From: Caenorhabditis elegans
Taxonomy: Eukaryota > Nematoda > Chromadorea > Rhabditida > Rhabditidae
DNA length: 64,000 nt
NCBI RefSeq assembly: GCF_000002985.6
Contig: NC_003282.8
Span: 8,432,001-8,496,000, forward strand
Direction: 5' to 3'
In this document: positions 35,801 to 45,182 of the stretch, piece after piece
How the letters are laid out: each line of letters begins with the position of its first letter
Numbering within the stretch: position 1 is the first letter of the stretch
Program-made: the position numbers and the translations under genes
Notes under the pieces: generated by a model
Told to the model about the DNA's origin: nothing
What the model saw: the letters and a program-made list of their open reading frames with translations, nothing else
Database searches by the model: none

Positions 35801-38800
35801 CAGAATTTTCTCAAATTTTCCAGAAGGTTCTGGAACATTCCAGAATTTTCTCAAATTTTCCAGAAGGTTCTGGAACATTCCAGAATTTTCTCGGATTTTC
35901 CAGAAGGTTCTGGAACATTCCAGAATTTTCTCAAATTTTCCAGAAGGTTCTGGAACATTCCAGAATTTTCTCAAATTTTCCAGAAGGTTCTGGAACATTC
36001 CAGAATTTTCTCGGATTTTCCAGAAGGTTCTGGAACATTCCAGAATTTTCTCGAATTTTCCAGAAGGTTCTGGAGCATTCCGGAATTTTCTCAAAGTTTC
36101 CAATATCCGTTCAATAGACGAAAAGTCAATTTTTCCCAAACTACAGTAATCCTACAGTACTCCTACAGTACCTCTACAGTACAACTACAGTACCCCAACC
36201 ATATCCCGACACTAACCCCAAAGCAATATCACTTCAAAAGACGAAAAGCCAATTTTTTTCAAAAATACAGTAATCCTACAGTACTCCTACAGTACTACTA
36301 CAGTATCCCGACCATATCCCACCACTAACCCCAACCCACAATCCCTTCAACAGCCGGAAACACCTTGCAAGTGTGACGTCACAGACTACAAACTACAATT
36401 GTAACATCCCTCATGTATTTTTTTATATATAAGTAATGATATACGTAGGCACAGCTTACTTTCAAGATGGCCTACTTTGTGTCTACACTCGTTTCAGGGG
36501 TCAATGTATATGTTAACTTTATTTCAAAATATTATGTTTGAACCAGTCCGCTTAGCGCCTACTGCGCGGGCAACGACTGGCACCATTAAAAGTATTTGAC
36601 ACACATACACTTCCAGAATTTTCCCGATTTTTCTAGAAAGTTCTGGAACGTTCCAGAATTTTCTCGATTTTTCTAGAAAGTTCTGGAACGTTCCAGGGAA
36701 CATTCCAGAATTTTCCCAATTTTTCTAGAAAGTTCTGGAACATTCCAGAATTTTCCCAATTTTTCTAGAAAGTTCTGGAACATTCCAGAATTTTCCCAAT
36801 TTTTCTAGAAAGTTCTGGAACATTCCAGAATTTTCCCAATTTTTCTAGAAAGTTCTGGAACATTCGAGAATTTTTTCGATTTTTCTAGAAAGTTCCGGAA
36901 CACTCCAGAACTTTCTCGATTTTTCTAGAAAGTTCTGGAACATTCCAGAATTTTCCCGATTTTTCTAGAAAGTTCTGGAACGTTCCAGAATTTTCTCGAT
37001 TTTTTTAGAAAGTTCTGGAACACTCCAGAATTTTCCCGATTTTTTTAGAAAGTTCTGGAACACTCCAGAATTTTCCCGATTTTTCTAGAAAGTCTGGAAC
37101 GTTCCAGAATTTTCTCGATTTTTTTAGAAAGTTCTGGAACACTCCAGAATTTTCTCGATTTTCTAGAAAGTTCTGGAACATTCCAGAATTTTCTCGATTT
37201 TTCTAGAAAGTTCTGGAACATTCCAGAATTTTCCCAATTTTTCTAGAAAGTTCTGGAACATTCCAGAATTTTCCCGATTTTTCTAGAAAGTTCTGGAACA
37301 TTCGAGAATTTTTTCGAAATTTCCAGAAGATTCTAGATTTCCAGAATTTTAGAATTTTCAGAAAATTTAAATTTCCCGCCAAAATATTTTTCTCAGAAAA
37401 TTTAAATTTCCCACCAAAATATTTTTTTCAGAAAATTTAAATTTCCCTCCAAAATTTTTTTCTCCGAAAATTTAAATTTCCCTCCAAAATATTTTTTTCA
37501 GAAAATTTAAATTTCCCTCCAAAATATTTTTTTCAGAAAATTTAAATTCCCCGCCAAAATATTTTTCACAGAAAATTTAAATTTCCCGCCAAAATTTTGG
37601 GTCTTACCACGGTGGGTCTCACCACGACGGGTCTCACCAAGATGGATACCACCACGATGAGTCTCACCACGATGGGTCTCACCACGATGGGTCTCACCAC
37701 GATGGGTCTCACCACGATGGGTCTCACCACGATGGGTCTCACCTCGATGGGTCTCACCACGATGGATCTCACCACGATGGGTCTCACCACGATGGGTCTC
37801 ACCACGATGGGTCTCACCACGATGGATCTCACCACGATGGGTCTCACCACGATGGGTCTCACCACGATGGGTCTCACCACGATGGATCTCACCACGATGG
37901 GTCTCACCACGACGGGTCTCACCACGATGGGTCTCACCACGATGGATCTCACTCACCAAGATGGATACCACCACGATGAGTCTCACCACGATGGGTCTCA
38001 CCACGATGGGTCTCACCACGATGGGTCTCACCACGATGGGTCTCACCACGATGGGTCTCACCTCGATGGGTCTCACCACGATGGATCTCACCACGATGGG
38101 TCTCACCACGATGGGTCTCACCACGATGGGTCTCACCACGATGGATCTCACCACGATGGGTCTCACCACGATGGGTCTCACCACGATGGGTCTCACCACG
38201 ATGGATCTCACCACGATGGGTCTCACCACGACGGGTCTCACCACGATGGGTCTCACCACGATGGATCTCACCACGATGGGTCTCACCACGATGGGTGTGG
38301 CCATGAAGATCTCGCAGCAACATTTTTTTTTAAATTTTCCAGAAGGTTCTAGAACAATCCAGAATTTTTTCGAATTTTCCAGAAGGTTCTGGAACATTCC
38401 AGAATTTTTTCGAATTTTCCAGAAGGTTCTGGAACATTCTAGAATTTTCCAGAAATTCCCAGAAGGTTCTGGAACATTTCAGAATTTTCCCGAAGTTTCC
38501 AATTTCCCTTCCAAAGACGGAAAGTCAATTTTTCCCAAACCACAGTAATCCTACCGTATTCCTACAGTACCTCTACAGTACTACTACAATACCCCGACCA
38601 TATCCCACTACTAACCCCAAACCTATATATCTTCAAAAGACAAAAACTCAATTTTTCCTAAACTACAGTAATCCTACAGTACTCCTACAGTACCTCTACA
38701 GTACTACTACAGTACCCCGACCATATCCCACTACTAACCCCAAACCTATATATCTTCAAAAGACAAAAACTCATTTTTTCCAAAATTACAGCAATCCTAC

Positions 38801-40589
38801 AGTACTCCTACAGTACCTCTACAGTACTACTACAGTACCCCGACCATATCCCACTACTAACCCCAAACCTATATATCTTCAAAAGACAAAAACTCATTTT
38901 TTCCAAAATTACAGTAATCCTACAGTACTCCTACAGTACCTCTACAGTACTACTACAGTACCCCGATCATATCCCACTACTAACCCCAAACCTATATATC
39001 TTCAAAAGACAAAAACTCAATTTTTCTTAAACTACAGTAATCCTACAGTACCTCTACAGTACTACTACAATACCCCGACCATATCCCACTACTAACCCCT
39101 TACCTATATATCTTCAAAAGACAAAACTCAATTTTTCCTAAACTACAGTAATCCTACAGTACTCCTACAGTACCTCTACAGTACTACTACAGTACCCCGC
39201 CCATATCCCCCTACTAAGCCCAAACCTATATCTCTTCAAAAGACAAAAACACAATTTTTCCTAAGCTACAGTAATCCTACCGTACTCCTACAGTACTCCT
39301 ACAGTACTACTACAGTACCCCGACCATATCCCACTAATAACTCCAAACCTATATCCCTCCAACAGCCGAAAACGCCTTGCCTTTGTAAGCTATGACGTCA
39401 CTTCTTAACAAACGGAAACTATTTTTTTATATATAGGTAATGATGATGATGAAAAAGTTAAATGAAACAAAAACATTAGTGTGTAAATCTACACTATTGG
39501 AATAACCCTAAAAGTATGTCTACTTACCACCAAAAACATTTTCTTGGATATCTCTGTACAAAAACTTACATCAATGCCAAAAATGAAAGAACAGAAGTGG
39601 CTGAAATAACAACTGAAAGTGTTCTCCAATTCTGTGCCAAGTATGCAATATACGGGAAAATTATCAAGTTGGGTGACCAGGTAATAGAGTTCTACAAAAA
39701 GAGAAACTGAAATGTCTTCTCAAAAAATTTGTAACAAATTACCTGAATCCACATACGATGATGTCTGGGAATATTTTCAACCATGTACACCATTTGAACT
39801 CTGAAAAACAGCAAACTCAATGAGAGTTGTCGAAGCAGATTAATCTTACACAGTAAGACCTCCTGCGAAAATTCCTGAAACAGTGCGCCATAGCATGAAG
39901 TAGAATAAACTTGGCGAGTAGGAAGATATCAGATTGAAAATTGCATTTCCAATACATGAGATAATTAGAGCCTGGAAATATTAAATATTTTGTTGATTTT
40001 TTAAATGTAAATTCTAACTTTTCTTCTTCCGAAATTGTCAGATACTTGTCCAAATATAGCAGCACCAACCAATACTCCAAATGTTTGAATTGTGATTGTG
40101 TTCTTCACTTTTTTGGCGTCATCACAAATGTAATTAAACTGAAATGTATGAACATTTTAAAAAAGATGATCTTGTTTTTAAGTCTTCACCTCAACTTGTA
40201 CTGATTCAAATTGATATTCAAGAACTGGTGTACATCCCGAACGATTTTTGAGAGAATAATACTCATGACACCCGTTTACAACGGTGTTGTCACATCCGAC
40301 AACTGTTGGGTTTGCTCCTGAAAGAATAGATAAAGATTTCAAAAAACCTGATTGTTTTAGTTAGTGCTAGCATACCTGCAAATACCATCACCATGACACT
40401 GGCTAACGCAGTGAAAGCAGTAATTTCTGCCATGATCAGTACAAGCATACAATACCAACGAAGTTCCACTAAATCATCGAGACTTTTAAATTTTGAGTGA
40501 GATGTCAGAACTTCCAACACTTTTTGATCTTCAACATCTTTAATAAAGTTTTCATCTTCTTCAGATGAAGTAGAGGACTTTGAAGACAT
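32852..40589 (-). CDS. SLC22-type organic ion transporter (major facilitator superfamily), copy 2
   Basis: Ten exons (40376-40589, 40190-40317, 40019-40138, 39850-39971, 39743-39800, 39570-39691, 34327-34575, 33955-34042, 33238-33561, 32852-33007) join to 526 residues. The protein is clearly paralogous to copy 1 along its length: NGCHEYYSLKN loop, GQVSDNFGRRK signature, ESPRWLVQKGKLEEAR, NELYPTAVRNLAVS and IPETKG. Two exons of copy 1 (242 and 180 nt) are each split here (120+122 and 58+122), with total lengths conserved, so the copies differ by two introns. Between the exons at 39570 and 34575 lies a 5.0 kb intron packed with tandem repeats. An SL-type acceptor lies just before the ATG, and CACGTG occurs near 40674. 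I recall an SLC22 family member in this position as T01B11.7, but assign no symbol. Confidence 0.9.
34598..34637 (-). repeat. GC-rich terminal hairpin
   Basis: GCACGCGCT (34608-34616) pairs with AGCGCGTGC (34619-34627) across a two-base loop. It is bracketed by ACCAGCCG and CGACTGGC. On the minus strand the order GCCAGTCGGAG, hairpin, CGGCTGGT is shared with 51937-51982. Such hairpins mark the 3' ends of Helitrons, but I cannot define a CTRR terminus. Confidence 0.5.
35100..35455. repeat. Degenerate tandem repeat, about 33-bp unit
   Basis: Roughly ten imperfect copies of a unit containing TTTTTCACAGAAATTTTGAA and TTCCCGCCAAAA run in tandem. The same family reappears at 37345-37595. Confidence 0.7.
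35522..36090. repeat. 40-bp tandem array of heat-shock elements
   Basis: About 14 copies of a 40-bp unit contain CCAGAAGGTTCTGGAACATT followed by CCAGAATTTTC. Read as pentamers, each unit is an unbroken run of alternating TTC and GAA blocks, the binding pattern of trimeric heat-shock factor. Units come in a three-unit (120-bp) higher-order pattern: two copies with CTCAAATT, then one with CTCGGATT. The open frame on the minus strand (about 199 codons) is a by-product of the repeat. Confidence 0.85.
36130..36345. repeat. CTACAGTA repeats, short array
   Basis: Two copies of a roughly 110-120-bp unit consist of repeated CTACAGTAC motifs, then CCATATCCC-type sequence and TTCAAAAGACGAAAA. The family is identical to the longer array at 38530-39345. 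Confidence 0.75.
36612..37320. repeat. 39-bp tandem array of heat-shock elements
   Basis: About 18 copies of a 39-bp unit contain TTCTAGAAAG and TTCTGGAACATTCCAGAA. Together these give six perfectly phased TTC/GAA pentamers per unit. It is related to, but distinct from, the 40-bp array at 35522-36090. Confidence 0.85.
37345..37595. repeat. Degenerate tandem repeat, about 33-bp unit, second block
   Basis: Around seven imperfect copies of a unit with TTTTTCAGAAAATTTAAATT and CCC(G/T)CCAAAATA are present. They belong to the same family as 35100-35455, with TTTAAATTT replacing TTTGAATTC. Confidence 0.7.
37600..38300. repeat. 15-bp satellite GGGTCTCACCACGAT
   Basis: About 46 tandem copies of the 15-mer are present. 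Every fourth unit or so is GGATCTC instead of GGGTCTC, giving a 60-bp sub-pattern. A block starting with GATGGATACC at 37641 recurs at 37960, so about 319 bp were duplicated in tandem. Because 15 is divisible by three and the unit lacks stops in several frames, long but meaningless open frames (up to 296 codons) appear on both strands. Four copies also lie at 35465-35525. Confidence 0.95.
38320..38500. repeat. Short heat-shock-element array
   Basis: About four to five copies of the CCAGAAGGTTCTGGAACATT type unit follow the 15-bp satellite, less regular than the main arrays. Confidence 0.75.
38530..39345. repeat. CTACAGTA tandem array, about 120-bp unit
   Basis: About seven units, each with five or so CTACAGTA motifs, are followed by CCGACCATATCCCACTACTA and a TATATCTTCAAAAGACAAAA tail. 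Copies are highly similar, which indicates recent expansion. The same family forms the short array at 36130-36345. Confidence 0.9.
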
Positions 40590-42126
40590 TAATCTGAGAA
40601 TATACAATTTAGAATCGGAAGGTACCAACTTTTAAGTAAAAAAAAAAGATTTCAAACTGATAATATAAAACGACACGTGTACTCAATACATAATTTGTAC
40701 CTTGAAACATGAAAAATGGAAATATATGATCAGAAATAGAAACAGCGGTGGCGCCAAACGATGATTTTTGGGAGGCGCAACCCCTGAAGATGCCAAAACG
40801 ATTTAGTGGAAAATGTTCGTGAACCTATGACGACTTCCGGTTCTTCTTTGACGCCTTCGTCTAACTTTAGGACATTGGTAGACGGTGTCATCGAAATGTA
40901 ATTTTTGTAATTTTCGAGGTTTTGAAGATGACATGAATATGATGAAGAGATTAGGTTAGAAGAAATGAAAAATGAAGAAGATGTTAAAAGAGGAGGTTGT
41001 AATCACACCTTTATCAGTCTAAAAAGATTGATTGCTTGGTACTTTTCTTTTGAAAATGGGATTGTTCGGTTAGATCGAAAAGTGCAGAAAAACGATAGTA
41101 TAATGAGTTACTCACTCTAAAAACTGGCTTCTATATGATATTTTCCTCATTCAAGCCCAAACCGAAATAATTGTAAGGTTTCAACTTTTCTTTTGTGCGA
41201 ATATGCTATTTTGCAACGTTTTATAGAAAGTGAGAACGTTGAATGAATCGGAAAATAGGTATTATAAAAAACTACACGCAAACGTTTGATACACAACTTG
41301 GGGGCCGTGACTCCCACAACAATAAATCCATACTTTTGAAAAATATCTTGAGCGACTCGTTCTTATAAAACCATAGCATTGAGAAAAGTGCTCAAAGTTT
41401 CGATTAAATCTGCTATGATTAAATCTGATTAGATTTTTGTGTGACAAATTTCAGATGTTACGTCGTGTTGTTCAAGATCAAGTGAGTTTTCTATGAAGAC
41501 TTAATTAAGAATATTATTTTTAAAACCTGCCGGACTTCCAATTACAGACTTTGAGGTCACCCGTCTACTTTTCAAACTTTTATAATTCATCATTACACTG
41601 ATTGATGATGATATGCGTCATGAATGAGATATTTATTGGTTGATAAAAATGTAATTGCAACACGATTTTTTTAAATTGATTTGTGATGTCATCGTTTTCA
41701 ATCTGATTTCCCATTATATTCTGCATATTTGGCCCTTCCAGAATAAAGATTCATCAAATTCCCAGAATACAACATTTGAAAAAAAAAACAATTATCGTTC
41801 AAGAAATTAATTAAAACTATTGAAATTTGATACATAGATATCTTCAGTTCCTGCCTCATGTGTGCCGGCCTACGTACCTGCCTTCCGCCTATTTCTTGAG
41901 CTTTCGTGTGGTTCAGGCGGTTTATTTTTCTGTAAGAAGTCAGACATTTATGCGCCTAAAAATAAGTAGAAGGATGCACTGAAAAACACAAGTTTGAACT
42001 AAAATGTTTAAATTTTAGAAAAGTTTGAATTTTTTTGACGCGGCCTCGCATGTTTATTCCTGACAATGAAAACGCGTTTCAAAAAACAAAAAATAGTGGC
42101 ATTCCTCAATTTGTCAATTCTTCAAA
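40590..42126. other. Divergent promoter region with possible mini-exons
   Basis: The interval separates transporter copy 2 (-) from the small membrane-protein gene (+). A segment after an AAATTTCAG acceptor starts ATG TTA CGT CGT (41456) and ends at a GTGAGT donor. Joined to an acceptor near 41756 it would encode only about 32 residues, so it is not called as a gene. A dispersed-repeat motif, CCTACGTACCTGCC, occurs near 41869. Confidence 0.4.
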
Positions 42127-43228
42127 ATGCTATTGCGTCGTTCGCTTTTTGTGCTCGACATCATTGCTCTTCTGGCAATTGTCGTTTTTCTTGTCTTTTT
42201 GCCGGCTGATAGGTAAAGGAACAATTCAAAATCCTTATGATTTATATTTCTAGATGTCTGAATTTTGAAGCAAGTGAACAAACTCCACGCAACGTCGACA
42301 AAAAGTGTCATCTTCATCCAGTGCATCATCCGAACTTCAGTTTCACCGAAAACTTGAAAACTAACGATCATTTGATTGATCCAAGTCATCAAGTCACCAT
42401 TTGTCACCGTTTGAAATGGTCTCACTATTCATTCTGGGATAGCATGTGTAAGTTGGGGAAGTTATTAAATTAAACCGCACAACAGTTTAAAAAAGAAGTT
42501 CAATATGTTGTCTAAAATTAAACTTTGGAAAAAATTGTTTAGAATTGTTTAGATTGTTTAGATTTGATCCTCTTGCCGGCTCTCACTTGTGTTTTTCTGA
42601 TTTTCTACACAGTTCTTGAGATTTGTGAATTTGACGTGTTTGTTGGACAGGTATGCTTATTGACACTAAAAGATTTTCACATATTCATATTTTATTTACA
42701 GGTACAAACTACTGGCTTGGTTATTGTATCAGCAATATCGGTAATTTACTCTATCGCAGGTAAATTTATTTTCAAAAATATGGTGTTCAACCATTTGTCA
42801 CCAAAAAACAAATCTTTAAATATTTAATTAATGCCAACTATTTAGTAATCACTCACGAAAAGAATCGAATTGAGACGGAATGGCCATTGCTCGCTCATGC
42901 TTATGTCCTTGGAGCAAAAGAAGGAGAAACAACCGTTAATGTACCAAAAACGTGGCAATATAGTATTGCTATGTGCATTCTGTCAGCCCTTTTCAAGATC
43001 GGAAGGGTTTTGGTTCAACATTTCATTGGTGATGTTAGTTTTTGTTTCGAAACTATTTCTTGCCCAAAAGCTTCAAGTGTGTTATTTCAGAAGAAGTTCT
43101 TCTTTGATGACGATAGCCAAAGGGACGATCAAAATGGTGAACCTGTGCTGTTGGCTGGAAGTGAAGAAGTTGCTGGAACAACTACCATTCTGAATGATTC
43201 CAGATATTCCAGAATTGAAACTGATTAA
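42127..43228 (+). CDS. Small multi-pass membrane protein, function unknown
   Basis: Six exons (42127-42212, 42254-42447, 42562-42650, 42702-42759, 42846-43033, 43091-43228) join to 250 residues. Residues 7-27 form a signal-anchor or first membrane helix (LFVLDIIALLAIVVFLVFLP). A His- and Cys-containing loop (KKCHLHPVHH) follows, then helices around LILLPALTCVFLIFYTVL and GLVIVSAISVIYSIAVI. A weaker hydrophobic stretch is IAMCILSALFKIGRVL. The tail is acidic and soluble and ends SRYSRIETD. The topology resembles the N-terminal membrane part of some ABC transporters or other tetraspan proteins, but I see no diagnostic motif and do not assign a function. The acceptor of exon 3 lies in a run of similar ATTGTTTAG copies and was chosen by frame. 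Confidence 0.75.
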
Positions 43229-45182
43229 TTTGCGTCTAACTTCTTAAAAGTTAAATTCGAATAAATGTGTATTTTTTCTACTTTTATGTTCCGTGCTTTT
43301 GTAATTACATCATTGAACTTGCCTAGTCACTGTTCAAAAATAGTTTTTCTAGCCTGCTCTCTGCTTCAATTCCGTCACAAAATTAATTTTATATCATCAA
43401 AATGTGTGTTACCTACTCGTTTCACTATCTATCTTCTCACATCGTTCAATCGTTTTTCCAAGTGATAAGAAACCGACCGGAGTTGATTTATGCTTGCGTC
43501 GGCCGCGATTTTTCTCTCAAATTTCTAAAATTAATTTGGCGATCAAACCAACATATTTACTTGACCTACTTATATCTGCCTTTTTCATTAGCTATGTCCA
43601 TGTTACTTATTATATTTCTTTTCATAATGTTCTTTTAAAGCAATTTTTAATATTTTCACGAGGTTTAACAATAGAAAACCATAAATCTTTTTTTTTTTGA
43701 AAAGTTGAATGATAAAGAGCTGTGTGTAGTCTCATCAGTTATCAGTCATCCCACAACCACGTTTTTGCATTCCAAATTCCAAATTCTTTCCCGATATGCT
43801 GAACATCATTTAACTACATTGCAATTTGTATTTTAAGATTTTCTGAAAAACATTTCATCGTGTCACCTCAACTACACTTTCAAATTGTACAGTTAATTTT
43901 ACTTTCAAAAGACAATCGAAAAGATTCTTGAGTTTATAATTGAGTGTATGTTCATTTTATTGTTATGCTGTGAATATGATTTTTAAATTTCCAAATAACT
44001 GTTGATTGACATCTACTTTCTCGAAACTGACTTCCTTGTCACAATGACTATTCAAGAGAGGAATGTTGACTGTTTGAAAACTATTAGATTGAAGATGTAG
44101 TGAGTCACTATGAGGAATTCGATTGATATAAAAATGGACCAGTATTGTAGTAACTTGATCAGTCTACTTCAAGTTTCAATAAGCTTTTTGTGTGATGTTT
44201 TTTCTACAATAATTTGCTTGAAATCCGCAATCCAAACATTCAAAACATCACTTGAATGTTCACAGATTCCGATCAATATCCATCTCACCAGATCCTCTGT
44301 GGTGTGCTCATTTTCTATCCATTTTCCATTAAAAACACGTGATGTTCGTGGTCATCCACAGCCTTGTGCTCCTCCAAGTGCTCCAAGAAATGGCCAGTTG
44401 TCATTTCATTTTTCTCATCGTCTCCTTGATCCAAGTACTATTTTCACGTTTTATAAGAAAAACCAAATACTCTCTACTCTTGTTCCATTAACTTGGCTGG
44501 CCTGCAGTCGATCGGTCACTTTCTTCCAGCATAACATTTCTGGATGCAAAGTGGGAATTCTATGAATTTTAAGTCTGAAAATTAAATACCTAATTTCTCA
44601 AAATTTAGTTCTGTGTAACGGAAATACAGACTAATTGTTTAATCTTTTCTCCCACTATCTCTGCTCCGTTCAACATTATTCTCTTCAGTATAATTTGCAT
44701 TCCGTTCCATTAAACATTTACAAACCATTCTTCTCACTTTATCAGTTTTAATTTTGTTCTCGAGGAATAAATTATAAAAATAAATCTTCTCAGAAATGAC
44801 AATAAAATAGTCAGACAACTGCTCTCATGCTAATAATAATGTCAAGAATGTCATCCCCAAAGTCATAAATCCTTATTTTTTCGTATCGGGTCACCAGATT
44901 GTTGATATCAGCCCGCCTCCTGTTACACTTTGCTCTTCTACCAAACCGCCCATCTAGCCCCATCTCAAATGCTCACAATCTTGGGGCTCAAACCATCAAC
45001 ACATTCCTAGTTTATTTTTGTTTTATTTTCCATTGTTTAGCTCATATTTTCTGATCATCTGAAATCTTCCCTACATCCCCGTAGTATCGTTTGAGTTTTA
45101 ATTTGCGATCCTCAAATTTCACAATATATTTATTTTTCTATCATAACATGGAATCTTTTAAGACATCTTATAATTTTTCAGA
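43229..45182. other. Intergenic region upstream of saposin-like gene
   Basis: A 151-codon open frame at 44110-44565 (+) has no signal peptide, domain or splice support and a composition unlike nearby genes, so it is not called. Other frames near 43.3-43.7 kb overlap each other in different phases, which argues against coding. Confidence 0.45.

Larger units (their letters stand above)
34598..39445. mobile_element. Composite satellite/Helitron-like repeat block inside transporter intron
   Basis: Nearly the whole 5 kb intron of transporter copy 2 consists of nested tandem arrays, annotated separately. Array families occur twice around a less repetitive centre (about 36350-36610), suggesting two related elements or a duplicated one. 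TTTTTTATATATA(A/G)GTAATGAT occurs at about 36419 and 39427, in each case after CTACAGTA repeats and a TGACGTCAC-containing stretch. No Rep/helicase coding sequence is visible, so any Helitron here is non-autonomous. The Helitron assignment is inferred from the GC-rich hairpin and from published association of heat-shock elements with nematode Helitrons. Confidence 0.5.

Noticed and set aside
35540-36139. 199-codon open frame on the minus strand with FWKIRENSGMFQNLLENLRK-type repeats
   Set aside because: It is the translation of the 40-bp heat-shock-element array and intronic to the transporter gene.
37507-38548. Open frames up to 296 codons on both strands, with repeats such as VVRPIVVRPI, HRGETHRGE and TMGLTTMGL
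   Set aside because: All arise from the 15-bp satellite, whose unit length is divisible by three and lacks stops in several frames. No signal, splice or domain support.
41456-41830. Mini-exon MLRRVVQDQ plus a second exon giving a peptide of about 32 residues
   Set aside because: Splice signals exist but the product is very short and unlike anything known; chance cannot be excluded.
44110-44565. 151-codon open frame between membrane-protein and saposin genes
   Set aside because: No recognisable domain, signal peptide or flanking splice sites, and composition resembles translated intergenic sequence.
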